Assembly (NCBI GenBank): GCA_051294375.1
Contig: CM119264.1
Coordinates: forward strand, 12,526,263-12,590,262
Source of the DNA: Paraspadella gotoi
Taxonomy: Eukaryota > Chaetognatha
Direction of reading: 5' to 3'
Length of the DNA: 64,000 nucleotides
Each line of letters starts with the position of its first letter. Positions within the stretch are counted from its first letter, which is position 1. Both the position numbers and the translations under genes were made by a program. Below, one piece after another: positions 22,872 through 38,009 of the stretch. The notes below the pieces were generated by a model. It was given only the letters and a program-made list of their open reading frames with translations, was not told the DNA's origin and did not search any database.

Positions 22872-23189
22872 ATGAACAGCGAAAGTAAATTGATAAAACT
22901 ATTCGAATATTAATAATAAAAAAGTTTTTTCCGCGTCGTTTGAAACATGATTTTCGCGGCGAATGTCAGAGTCGGCACGAACGCCCCCACGATGTGCGGC
23001 GCTCCAGTCGCGGAGAAACGTTTTAATTTTCGAGAAACGTGGCGGTGCCAAACAAAAGAGCAGCAGAGGGAGAAGGGTGAGAAAATGAGGAAATCGGAAA
23101 CAGAAGGCTAATTGGGTTGTCCAACGCACGCGATGATTAAATTTTTAAATAAAATAACTGACAACAAAGCCAAACAGAAAGCATAGGCC

Positions 23190-23791
23190 TGTGCAAAAAA
23201 ACAAAAACAAAAAACGTGCCACTTTATAACTTTAAATTCCAAACGCTCTATAAAAATATTTTAAAAAATTATATAATAAAAATAATTTTAAAAAAAGGAT
23301 TCAATATGTATAAATTTTATTACAATCGGTCAAGTGGTTTAGGAGATATGATTTTTTAAACTTGAGTGTTCCAAAACCAAACGGGAAAATTAACTTTTAT
23401 CTAAAAGCTTAGGAATCATAGACCTGTCATTTCTTATAAGTTTCAATAACTTTAAGATTATCATTTAAGGATTAGGGGTAATCCAGTTATTCAGCTATGC
23501 CCCTCGGATGTCCAGTGTATTTTTTTTTCATTTTTAATCTACTACAAATAATTCAAAATATTAAAAGAAAAAAGATTTGTCTTAAATCTATCAGATTTTT
23601 TCACGTTTAGCTTTGCGGTTTTTCATTTAAAAAAATGACTGCTCCTAAACGGATGTTCCGATTTTAATCAACTATATGCCAAACTTATCATCTTTCAATA
23701 AACTTTAATTCAATTTAAATTTGTTTTAAAAATTCAAGTATATAGGGTGATTTTTAAAGCCTGAAATAAAGTGGCGCGATTTTTTTGAACA
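23190..23791 (+). mobile_element. About 600 bp foldback / long-TIR MITE, diverged
   Basis: The outer ends are inverted: TGTGCAAAAAAA ... CGTGCCACTTTAT on the left and, reversed, TGTTCAAAAAAA ... CGCGCCACTTTAT on the right. The homology continues inward for roughly 170 bp. The left arm has ATTACAATCGG...GTTTAGGAGATATG, and the reversed right arm has ATTAAAATCGG...GTTTAGGAGCAGTC. The arms are clearly diverged, so the copy is old. No transposase frame is present. Elements with AATCGG...TTTAGGAG phrases are common in arthropod DNA transposons, though the exact family is not identified. Confidence 0.6.
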
Positions 23792-23894
23792 TGACTTTAC
23801 AAAGAAAAACAAAAAAAAGCGACAAAACTTTACATGATTTAAAATTTTGTGGCTTTTTTGAATAATTTAAAATTTGCCAACATTTTGTTAAAAT

Positions 23895-24215
23895 CTGTGT
23901 AAATTTTGTTTATATTCAGTCAAAATGAGGACATTTCTATCTCAATCTTTAATCCAGTGAAACTTTTCGGTTCGGCGACTTTTAAGAGTTCTATGACCTG
24001 TAAGGACTTCAGAGTTTTCGTCGTCCTGGTTATCGTAGGCAACATTATTATCAACATCGTCATCGTCATGATACATTCCATCTTGGAATTTTTACATTTT
24101 ATATCTGAAAAGCGAATATTGTTTTCAAAGGATTTCCGCTCTGGGGTCGTTAACAGTTGTTCACTACGGATTCTTTCCAACTTGGTAAATTCAGTCTTTA
24201 CCTCTTGTGAAATAT
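23895..24215 (-). pseudogene. Possible degenerate coding fragment, unknown
   Basis: On the minus strand a frame reads about 54 residues without repeats (start NISQEVKTEFTKLERIR). Near a run of A and the codons for CIM it would need a frame change to continue as an acidic stretch (YHDDDDVDNNVAYDNQDDE), then a basic part and WIKD followed by a stop. The change of frame fits either decay or the one-base sequence errors seen throughout. An acidic segment followed by a basic/Trp segment occurs in several transposase and nuclear protein families; I cannot assign one. The plus-strand 122-codon frame over the same bases is probably its shadow. Confidence 0.25.
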
Positions 24216-24219
24216 TAAG

Positions 24220-26128
<1,909 letters not shown>

Positions 26129-26129
26129 A

Positions 26130-27151
<1,022 letters not shown>

Positions 27152-27676
27152 ATCACTCATCTTGGCCGACGCCGCCATTATTTATGATACCTTTAAAAAA
27201 AAACTCATAAAAATTGTTTTCCGTCCATAAATTCATTTATTAATCCCGCGACACCGAGAATAATTACTTCTCACCATCAACTCAATCTTATCAAGTTTCT
27301 CTGTTGTAATAAAGAATATTAAAAGATTTTTTTTTTATAAATACTAACCGAGTGAACTGAAAAACATGGTCGAAAAATAGTCTTGCTTTCTCAGGTAAGT
27401 TTTTGAAACGTTTAAACATTGATGAGTATTACGTTAATAAACACCGATATTGTTCTTAACCTTTTGGCAATTAAGGATTTAAAATATTTTATCTCGCAGA
27501 CGTTCGCATCACATTTGAAATTTTGAACCGTCTTTCCATTTAAATATAAAAATATTTCTTTCTTTCTTGGAAAAGTTTTTTTAAAGTAAACTTCATAACC
27601 TAAGTATATACAAAAGATAAAAAAAATTATGTAGATACATAAAAGGTTAGTGAGTTAGAAAATCGCCTCAGTAGTA

Positions 27677-29330
27677 CAAATAAAAAAAACAATCAAAATT
27701 GTAAAAACATCAAAACTCTCTAGCGAAAATGGAAAATGAATCGTCGCATCTAAAAAAAAAAACAACAAAAAAACAAACAAAAACTGGAATCCACCGATTT
27801 CAGAGTTTCTCCTTTTTTTTCTTCTCAAATTCGGAGTAAAAGGTTTTTGAGTCGAGATATCGATTTTTTTTTCTTCTCCGCACTTCAGTCTTTAGACATT
27901 CAACGCCGCCGAGAAACAAAAAAAAAAAAAGCTTTCTGAGGCTTTTTATTTTTCGGAAGGTTTTTAACTTTTTTCTTCGGTTTATTCCTTAATACTGTTT
28001 CATCGTTTAAGTCAGGTTTGTTATATTCAATTCTACACGATAGTTGGGCACAGTTCCCGGTTCTCTCGCGCAATCGCGTCCTCTGGTTCTTCAATTAACT
28101 CAACCTCAGTGAACGATTTGACAGGTCGCTGTTTCTTTCCCCGAGTTTTTTTTTTCTTTCTCTTTTTTTTCATTTTTCTTTCTTTCCCTCCTTTTCCTTC
28201 TTTCTCTCTGCCTTCTTCTCTGGTTTTCCGAGTCAATTGTCAAGCGACTTTGAAAGCTTTGGTCGATACCTTTCTCTCGGTTTCCTTTTAAAACTCTTTA
28301 TTCTTTTCTTTCGCATCGTGAAATCTTCTCGATTTTTAAAGTTAGTCCTTTTTTTTTTCGAGGGCTAGATAATAGTAAATATTCTTCATATAATGCCCGC
28401 CGTTTCCCGCACCCGCTGGCATCTCCCCGGGGTCCCCCGCATCCGGCAATTCCCAGGCATTCTCCTGCATTCTCCTGCATTCCATGGCATCTCTAAAATT
28501 GCCAAATTGCAGCATCTCACACAGTGTTCTAGTTCATCTCCCGGTTTCTAAGAAAATTCATACTCTTTCCTTTCAGTCTCATTTTCATTCTCTGCCTTTT
28601 GTTTTTTTATTTCCTTTTGTAACCATCGCAGGAAATGTACCAGTAGATGGATCTGATAGACCAAATGGTTTGCCTCTCTTGTCTTTTCCGTGATTTTCTT
28701 CTGATTTTTAAATTCAAGTCTATTGTTAAAAAAATCACCTCGATTTCCTGAAAATCGATTCGTCTCAAAAAAAAAAAAAAAAAAAAAAGAGCAAAACGAC
28801 GGACAGAAACGTCGATGTGGTTTCGGGTGTCATCTCACTCACGCCCCAACTCCCTTCATAAATAAAGCTTTTTAACGCTTTTTATATTTTATCTGATACT
28901 CATAGTTTGTACACTCACAACGAAGGAAAGAAATCAAATTTTTGGTTGATGATTGATTTTGTAACTCCTTCGGTCAAAAAAAAAGATTTATTGACCCTTA
29001 TTAATCTTAGTTAATGATCTCGCCTGTTTAACTTTAATTTTAAACAGTACTTTTTCAATTTTCTTGATTTTCATTTTATTTTTCCCTTTGAAAGTGATTT
29101 CGTTTTCTCCTCCATTTTCCTCCTCTCCCTTCTTCTTTTCTTTCCCTATTCTTTTCTCTTCCTCTTCCATCTTTTTGTCCTTTCCTCCTCCTCTTCCTCA
29201 TCCTGCTCCTCCTCCTCACTTTCTTCCTTCTCTTCCTCTTTTCTTTCCTCCTCCGTTTCAATCTCCTCTCTATAAACTTCAGATATCATCTTTTCCCCCC
29301 CCAAGTCACCAGTTCTCCCTGTCCTTCTTC

Positions 29331-29398
<68 letters not shown>

Positions 29399-29535
29399 GA
29401 CTTTTTCTTTTCTCATTCTCTTCTTTCTCTCCCTTCTTCTATCCCCTCTTCCTCTTCCTCCTCCTCCTCATCCTCGCAAGCTCTTTTCATTCTCGCAATC
29501 CTTCTTTCCATCTATTCTACTCCAAACGTTCCTGG

Positions 29536-29608
<73 letters not shown>

Positions 29609-29897
29609 AAAGAGAGAGAGAGTGTCACAGAGAGAGGGTCACACGGATTCCGTCGCCTGTTTTCGTTTTCATTATCTCGACATTAAAAAAAAATTTCTTT
29701 CTAACTTCTTTGTTTTTTGTTTTCGCCTCTTTTTTTTATCTTCCCTTTTTTCCTCCTTTTTTTTGTTCCTTTTTTTCTCTTTCCTTTTTTTTGCTCTAAT
29801 AATCCCAAGTCCGTGACATTTTGGATTTTTTGACTTTATTGCCATATTTCATCTTCTCTTCTTTCTTTAACTCATGAACCTCTTCTCCTTGATCTCT

Positions 29898-29954
<57 letters not shown>

Positions 29955-30362
29955 TACATTACACACAAGTTTTTCCTCCACCAACATGTTCTGGATCAAA
30001 TAATTTTTTTCGCCATTACACAGAGCGTATGTAATGTATTTTTTCGTTCGACTAATTTACTCATCTTTGAATATTCTAAACTTAAAAAACTGTTATATTT
30101 TTTATCGTAAATTATGCCTAACTCACTTGTTCATCGGATGTTATCTTTCTAAATTCTTAACTTTCTTCCAAATCTTTTTTTTTTCTTTTTTCTTTCTTAA
30201 GGAAAAATCCATCTAAGCTCTTCTCTCTCTCTTCTCTCTCTCTCTCTCGCTCTCTTTTTTTTTTCTTTCCTCTCCCCTGTCCGTTCCAGATGCCAGCAAC
30301 CCGTTTGAAAACAAGCCTCTTTGCAAATGAATGTCCTGGAATTTTTAACTTATCAATCTTAG

Positions 30363-30364
<2 letters not shown>
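27677..30364 (+). repeat. Block A, forward copy (2.7 kb)
   Basis: This block returns as its reverse complement at 36826-39660, and its right part returns forward at 36103-36800. Landmarks are a 22-base A-run at 28767-28788 (reverse partner: a 25-base T-run at 38549-38573), a GCATTCTCC-type minisatellite at 28393-28492, CT and GA arrays at 29336-29381 and 29538-29603, and a final CTTATCAATCTTAGAG at the edge of a CT array. The left edge of homology is abrupt at about 27677, in AT-rich sequence. Confidence 0.9.
28393..28492. repeat. GCAT-phased minisatellite
   Basis: GCAT or GCAA recurs every 9-12 bases with C-rich spacers (GCATTCTCCT and variants). The reverse partner is about 38845-38950 in the inverted block. 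Confidence 0.6.

Positions 30365-30437
<73 letters not shown>
30365..30437. repeat. CT array at the block A / block B junction
   Basis: A 72 bp CT array with one TTC interruption joins A to B. In the second arrangement a GA array of about 85 bp (36826-36910) sits on the inverted A and only about 19 bp of CT (39662-39680) precedes B. The array thus looks split between the two sides. Confidence 0.85.
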
Positions 30438-30439
<2 letters not shown>

Positions 30440-33400
30440 TTTTAATAACTAAGACGCGAACTAAATTGATCGAAATCGGAAAAGTTCTAGCTAATGGAAT
30501 ATTTTTGGATCAGCGCTCAGCGACTTCGATCAAAAGGTAAGTTAATCCTATTTATCGATTTGAAATTTTATACTTTTAACTAATTCTAATTTCTAATTCC
30601 TAAAAGAGATGTAATTAAAAAAAACTTTTTTTTTCAAAACATTGTGGCAATTTATTACAACATCCAAGATTACATTCAATAAAGAACAACAAATCCAGCA
30701 TTTCGATTCGATTTCAATTTCCTTCTTTGTTGCCTTCATTTCCTTTTCAGCCTCATTGTTTAGTCAACAAAGCTTAGGACTGAATCAATGAACGTCCGTG
30801 GTTCGAGGTTGACATCCTCTTTCCTTTAAATAATTGTGCATTACTTCTGAAATTCGACAGTTTAAAAAAAATAAACTGATATATTACATATTATTTCATA
30901 CTATTACATATTATTACATAATATAATATATAATAAATACTATTATACATATAATAATACATTAAATATTATTACATATTATTATACATATATATATACA
31001 TACATACACAATATTATACATTATATAATATTACATATTATTTCAAAACTAAATTACTGTATTCAAATGGCGGACGATATTTACTATGCGTCCCACATTC
31101 ATTCCGTAATGAGTTTGTCGAGGAAACGACGACGCGACGACGACGACGACGACGAACAAACGACACTGAAGGCGTAATTCCCCAGGTCGTTATAGAATCC
31201 CCCGACTGGATTGGTTTTCTCTCGTTCATTTCATTACGTTTTCTGGTTTCATTTGTTTTTTTTAAATTTTTTTATTATTGGGCCTGTTTGTCGTTTCGGC
31301 CCTAATGCCGTGGTGTGTTTGTTTTATCTCACATTCGCAGAGGTGATTACGTAGCGTTTCATTTAAATGTTTTTTTTTTAAAGCTACTGATGAATTTTCT
31401 AGAGGATTTTTAAAAGCACGAGTCTCTTTAATTTTTTTAGTTTGGTTTTGCATCGAATTTGATTCCTTTTGTTTAATTTAGAGCAAAAGTTATAGGATCC
31501 TAATCGTTTCATTTGTTAGTCTAATCGGTTTGGTTAAGTTCATTTGTTATTCTAGTCGTTTAGTTAATAATTTTATTTAGTATTTTAAACACGTGGATTA
31601 ATAAAAAAAAGGTCGGCGCTCCGAGTTTCGGCTTCTATAGATTTCCAACCTAATTATTATCCGAAAAACAAAGGATAAATAAAAAAACACTGGGCGGGAG
31701 TTAAAAGAAATTATTTCAATAGAATAAAAAAAATAATATATTCGTCTTCAGAATTCGCTTCATTTCCTCGACATTTTCTTATTCTTGCTCAGTCTAGTAC
31801 GAGTTTGATTCTCTACACTCCGTGGCTCATTTTTATTTCATTTTTTGACCAGTTCATTGGTTATTGGGTTATTGGTTCATACAGTACGATGCTTTGCTCT
31901 CCCAGTTTCGTCCCTCTGACTTTTATAATTTCTTTTTTGCTAAACTCTTTCCCCTCAGCCTCAACTTCAATCTCGTTTGGTTTTATTTAATAAAAAAATT
32001 AAAGACTATAAAATTGGAAAACTAAATACTTGAACATGAAAAAAAGAATCTTTATAATTTGCCGTAAGGTGAAGTCCGTAAAGAAAAAGAAAGAAGAAAG
32101 ATTTTTTAGAAGACTATGCATCAGACATGTGGTGTTCAGAGCGAATATGCGACATCAACAATGTGCAAAAAAAATTTCTCCGTTTTTTTAAAAGAAATTT
32201 ACAACGAACTTGAAATACTGATAAGACGACTGAAAAAATATTCACTGATAGAGGCAGAAATGATGAAAAGAAAGAAAAGAAGGGAAATCTTGGGGGAATT
32301 GAAAATATCGACGACCCCCCAGAAACAAAAAGAAAGAAAAAAATAAGAAGAAAGAACGCTGGCAGGCTTCCATTAGTCCGGCTTGTAAAAAATATTATGT
32401 AATATTAAATTTTGGACTTTTTGATAAATATACGTAGCAAAAAAAACAAAGAGACACCTTGAAATCATGTAGTGGTAGTGAGGGAGGCGCTTTAAGAGTG
32501 CGCACATTGCATATCCGGTTTGGATAGAGAGTGATAAAGTTGAAGCACGAATTGGCAAATTTTTTTTGGACGGATGGAGAGTTGCTGAATTAACTAAAGC
32601 GATTAATAGATATATTATAGGAAGCTGATGATAAATGACAAAAGGATATTGAGAAGTCGAAGTTGGGAAGTCTAAAAAAAGGAGATGGAGAAAAGGAGGG
32701 AGTAAAGTTAATGAAGTATTGTGTTGGTTTTTAAAAAAGCGATTCCATTTCTCTCTCCTCTCTCTCTCTTTCTCCTCTTCTCTCTCTCTCTCTCTTACTC
32801 TTATTTCTCTCTCTCTCTTGTTTCACCAACCCATGGGGGGCATCTTTATTTTTTTTCGATTTCACGGAGCGTAACCATAAACACCAAGACAAAAACGTTA
32901 TGGTCATTGTTTTTTCTCTGTTATGCTTTCAAGTGTTTACTGGATGACTTGTCACACCCTATAGATTGAAGTTATATGCTATTAGTTATATTTTTCTTCT
33001 ATGCTACATTTACAAACAATTAATTAAATTCAACAAGATAAACTAAGAAATTGGGGCTTTCCCCAGAAATCTGCCTGGAAAAATTACGCAAACTTAACTC
33101 ACGAAATTGGTTCATTTTGCAGAATTTATGCTTCTCAGTCGTTCAACATCTTTGAGAGAGAGACTTTAATAACAGCGAGGGGCCTTCTATAGATCCCGTT
33201 TTGCCTAACTGGCCTTGAAGGAAGGGAAAAGGGATAAAAGGGGAAAAGCGATTAATAAGCGTCTGGATGTCTAGAATCGAACCATTTTTCTCTGTTGGTT
33301 CCCCGTTTCGAGGCAATCGAGGCACGAGGAACGAATGATTTAAGGCCAGTTGGAAACTGGCGAAAGAGGGGGAGAAAATAAGAGAGGGTGGAAAGAGTGT

Positions 33401-33464
33401 TAATAGATAGAAGAGAGGAGAGGAGAGGAGAGGAGAGAGAGAGAGAGGGAGGAGAGGGGAGGAG

Positions 33465-33501
<37 letters not shown>

Positions 33502-34321
33502 CCTGGGGAATAAAGCAGGAGAGAAAATGATTTAAAGGGCGGAGAGAGAATAATGAGTTGGCAACATAAGAGTGGGAAGTTATTCATTAAGGGCGACTTG
33601 AGAAGAAATATACGAGAAGAAAGGCATTTTCAATGCATCGGCACGTGGAAACCAGAGAGGAACGAATATTTTTAAGTAAGAGAATTAAAAATAGACACTA
33701 TACAGTTAAACGTAACGATCAAGAAATCAGGCGTTCTATTTAATTGCTATCGTTATAAATAAACTATTTAAATATATTCAGGATAACGTTTTAAAACGAT
33801 CCAATAAAAGACAAGAAACGAATAGACAGAAACATTATTAGTGAAAAAAAAAGAGTACAATAAAAATGGGCTTAGGAACGAGAAGCAATGAGACGGCGGG
33901 ATGCATCTCTCTCTCTCTCTCTCTCTCTCTCCTCTCTCTCGCTCTCTCTCTCTCTCTCTCAGTCAAAGGATTATTGAAAAAGAGCAAAAAAAGCTGAGGT
34001 TTTGACGAACTCGTTTTTTTTTTCGCCCAAATTTATTTTACATTTTTTCTTGATTATTTTATTCCTTTTTTTTCTGTGGCTGAAATTGGTTTTTGCATTA
34101 CAGAGTCTGAAAGGAAATTGATGAAGTATTCTGCGACCATAATGAATTATCTAACATTTTATTTCTGAGTTGAAACGCTATTCATATAACATATTAACTA
34201 TTACTTTGCAATAAGAGATTAGATAAAATCATGAATTTTATCATCAAAAAGTTTTAAAGAAAGAATTAACATGGACGTCGCTGTACGAGGGTAATTCGTA
34301 GGAGGAATCATAAAGATGTAG

Positions 34322-34412
34322 AACGACGACGACGGACGACGACGACGCGACGACGACGACGAGACGACGACGGACGACGCGACGACGAGACGACGACGAC
34401 GACGGACGACGC
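34322..34412. repeat. Interrupted ACG array, copy 1
   Basis: About 90 bp of ACG units with GACGGACG and GACGCGACG interruptions. The counterpart at 43714-43762 is a clean run of about 16 ACG units, half as long. Confidence 0.85.
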
Positions 34413-34944
34413 TTGAAGGGGTGCCCCGGGCACTGATTGGTATAGGCGTCCGACTCATTATCGTTAGATCGTTCGTCAATTGTCTCGGAAGTTTTATTGC
34501 CTTACCTACTTCCAGTTGGTTGAATCGTTAGAAGAGTTTTCTTTCAAATTTCGTTTTGTTTTGATCTTCACTGTACTATCTGTATCGTGTGATTTGTATA
34601 TGCTTTTAATTTACTAGTATTAAATTTAAACCTAATGATTATTAAGCGATTCTGAATGAGCTTGAGTTACGTGACTCGAACTTTCTCTTTCGTGTGATTT
34701 GTGTTCTTGTTCATTCTCTCACCACTTATTATTTCAGTTTCAGGGTTCCTCATGCGCCTGACAATGACACGTGTGTGAACTTAATGACGACGCACATCGA
34801 CGCTCTCGACGACGACTCTCGTACGATCGGTGAAATTTGCTCATTACCGTTCTCGACGTGAATACGGGCTTGGTCACCGGAACGTCGTGCAATTTACGTA
34901 ATTCATATCTTTAGGATATGGTGAGAACTTGGAAATAGACTACT

Positions 34945-35055
34945 CTTCTCTCTCTCTCTCTCTCTTGCTCTCTCTCTCTCTCTTCTCTCTCTCCTCTCTC
35001 TCTCTCTCTCTCTTCTCTCTCATACTCTCTTTCTCTCTCTCTCTCTCTTTTCTCC
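34945..35055. repeat. CT array, interrupted, copy 1
   Basis: CT runs broken by TTGCTC, TTCTC and CATACTC. The counterpart at 44208-44326 is longer and nearly pure. Confidence 0.85.
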
Positions 35056-35529
35056 AGGCGTCCATCCCACAATAGGAGGCAGGGAAACACGTGAAAATCG
35101 GATGTGGGTCAATTCTGAGCGGCTGTAAAATTACCGTTTGTGCGACGTTTGTGCGACGACGATCGCACTAGCGGAAGAAATGCGGAATTGGGCATGGCAC
35201 GCGAGATACTACGAGAAAGCGTTATTTCTTCGCGATTACTTTAAGCGAAGACCCTAAAATTCGGAAATATTAACTGATGCGTAGTTTGAGAGTTTTCCCA
35301 ATGTCAATATTAAAAATTTACTTACCAAAGAACAGGATTTAAAGATTCTCAATAACTATAAAAAAGTTTGAAATGACTGTTTCGAATAACAAATTCAACG
35401 GCGCGGTCGCACTCGCTGATGCAGCATTAATTTTCTTATTCTACTGGTCGCATCTGCGCATATTTCTTTGCCACTGTACATCGAGTAGTCCGTCTCTCAA
35501 GTTTACCTGGGATATTTAATTTACAGCGT

Positions 35530-36077
35530 TTTTCTATTCGACAGCTCTTCTCTGAGTGCATCGCTCGAGTCTGCTCATCTCTCTCGTCTCTCTCGTCGAT
35601 CAATGCAATAGTCATCTAACTGATCATTACTTGTCATTAGATGGGGAGGAAGAAAGATATAACCGGATAGTGGCACATTAAGAGGGGAAGAGTGAGCGCG
35701 CAGTTATATTTAGCAGAAATCATTAATCGTTTGCAATAATGAAGAAGAAAATGAAAGAATAAAGGATAGAGAGATAAGAAAGAGGGTAATGCAACCTGTT
35801 TGAGCAGCTTCATCTCGTACTCAATCGATATACTCATCTCACTCTCTTCTCTCTCTCTTCTCTGCTCTCTCTCTTTCTTCTCTCTCTTCTTTTATCATCC
35901 GAGAGATATTATCTAAACCAGATGGCTATTTCTATTTATACTATCAAATAAATTACCTAGACGATCTTCAATCAGCGCAATAAATAGAGTTATTTTTCTC
36001 TATTGTTTAATTTTTCCCAGATTCTTCTTTACCTTATCGCCTATATTCTCCGACTCACGTTATCTTTCACCCCCTAG
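35530..36077. other. Single-copy stretch before gap
   Basis: Ordinary to AT-rich sequence with a broken CT array at 35838-35890. It has no partner beyond the end of block B' and no gene is seen. Confidence 0.5.
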
Positions 36078-36102
36078 NNNNNNNNNNNNNNNNNNNNNNN
36101 NN
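36078..36102. other. Assembly gap, 25 N
   Basis: Placeholder gap. It is followed at once by GA repeat and a partial third copy of block A. Confidence 0.99.
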
Positions 36103-36394
36103 GAGAGAGAGAGTGTCACAGAGAGAGAGTCACACGGATTCCGTCGCCTGTTTTCGTTTTCATTCTCATCGACATTAAAAAAAATTTCTTTCTTAACTTC
36201 TTTTGTTTTTGTTTTACGCCTCTTTTTTTTATCTTTCCCTTTTTTCCTCCTTTTTCTTTGTTGCCTTTTTTTCTCTTTCCCTTTTTCTTGCTCTAAATAA
36301 TCCCAGTCCGTGACATTTGGATTTTTTTGACGTTTATTGCCAATAAATCATCCTTCTCTCTCTCTTCTTTAACTCATGAACCTCTTTTCTTCCT

Positions 36395-36442
<48 letters not shown>

Positions 36443-36460
36443 CTCTCGTTCTCTCTCTCC

Positions 36461-36493
<33 letters not shown>

Positions 36494-36800
36494 TCTCCTT
36501 AATACACACAAGATTTCTCCTCCACCAACATGTTCTGGATCAAATTAATTTTTCTTCGCCATTACACAGAGCGTATGTAATGTATATTTTTCGTTCGACT
36601 TATTTACTCATCTTTGAATATTCTAAACTTAAAAAACTGTTATATTTTTTATCGTAAAATTTATGCCTCAACTCACTTGTTCATCGGATGTTATCTTTCT
36701 AAATTCCTTAACTTTCTTCCAAATCTTTTTTTTCTTTCTTTCTTTTCTTTCTTAAGGAAAATCTCCATCTAGCTCTCTCTCTCTCTCTCTCTCTCTCTCT
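36103..36800 (+). repeat. Partial forward copy of block A
   Basis: Matches about 29610-30240 in the same orientation (GAGTGTCACAGAGAG, CACACGGATTCCGTCGCC, GTTCATCGGATGTTATC). It is bounded on both sides by 25 N gaps and ends in a CT array, so this segment is an isolated contig. Confidence 0.9.
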
Positions 36801-36825
36801 NNNNNNNNNNNNNNNNNNNNNNNNN
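36801..36825. other. Assembly gap, 25 N
   Basis: Lies between a CT array on the left and a GA array on the right, at the turning point between forward and inverted block A. Confidence 0.99.
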
Positions 36826-36848
36826 GAGACGAGAGAGAGAGAGGAGAG

Positions 36849-36898
<50 letters not shown>

Positions 36899-37333
36899 AG
36901 GAGAGAGAGTCTCTAAGATTGATAAGTTAAAAATTCTAGGACATTCATTTGCAAAGAGGCTGTTTTCAAACGGTTGCTGGCATCTGGAACGGACAGGGGA
37001 TAGAGAAAGAAAAAAAAAAGAGAGCGAGAGAAAGAGAGAGGAGAGAGAGAGAGAGAGAGCTTAGATGGAGATTTTCCCTTAAGAAAGAAAAGAAAGAAAA
37101 GAAAAAAGATTTGGAAGAAAGTTAAGAATTTAGAAAGATAACATCCGATGAACAAGTGAGTTGAGGCATAATTTACGATAAAAAATATAACAGTTTTTTA
37201 AGTTTAGAATATTCAAGATGAGTAAATTAGTCGAACGAAAAATATACATTACATACGCTCTGTGTAATGGCGAAGAAAAATTAATTTGATCCAGACCATG
37301 TTGGTGGAGGAGAATCTTGTGTGTATGTAAGGA

Positions 37334-37378
<45 letters not shown>

Positions 37379-37386
37379 GAGGAGAG

Positions 37387-37434
<48 letters not shown>

Positions 37435-37718
37435 AGGGAGAAAAGAGGTTCATGAGTTAAAGAAGAGAAGAGAAGATGATTTATTGGCAATAAACGTCAA
37501 AAAATATCAAAATGTCACGGACTTGGGATTATTTGAAGCAAGAAAAAGGGAAAGAGAAAAAAAGGCAACAAAGCAAAAAGGAGGAAAAAAGGGAAAGATA
37601 AAAAAAGGGGCGTAAACAACAAAACAAAAGAAGTTAAGAAAGAAATTTTTTTTTAATGTCGATGAGAATGAAAACGAAAACAGGCGACGGAATCCGTGTG
37701 ACTCTCTCTCCTGTGACA

Positions 37719-37774
<56 letters not shown>

Positions 37775-37942
37775 CTCTTTCTCCTCTCCTCTCTCTCTCT
37801 CGCCAGGAACGTTTGGAGTAGAATAAGATGGAAAGAAGGATTGCGAGAATGAAAAGAGCTTGCGAGGATGAGGAGAGAGGAGGAAGAGGAAGAGGAGGAT
37901 AGAACGAAGGGAGAGAAAGAAGAGAATGAGAAAAGAAAAAGT

Positions 37943-38009
<67 letters not shown>

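Larger units (their letters stand above)
30438..35530 (+). repeat. Block B, copy 1 (5.1 kb)
   Basis: Same order and orientation as 39661-44755. Landmarks: CGCTTTTTAATAACTAAGAC, an ATATTACAT-rich stretch at 30880-31050, an ACG array near 31130, a C-rich patch at 32310, CT and GA arrays at 32750-32820 and 33410-33497, and an ACG array at 34322-34412. Homology fades at about 35530. Copies differ by scattered indels, and copy 1 has longer, more interrupted ACG arrays. Confidence 0.9.

Noticed and set aside
28767-28788. A-run as the tail of a retroposed gene
   Set aside because: No AATAAA upstream, no flanking target duplication seen and no recognisable body; A- and T-runs are common here.
29064-29816. 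Plus-strand open frame of 250 codons
   Set aside because: Composed of Phe/Ser/Pro/Leu from pyrimidine-rich sequence, then Ser-Leu and Arg-Glu runs from CT and GA arrays.
30799-30815. tRNA B box at GGTTCGAGG in block B (also about 40047 and 54013)
   Set aside because: No A box at the correct distance and no cloverleaf; a short motif that recurs by chance or as part of a repeat.
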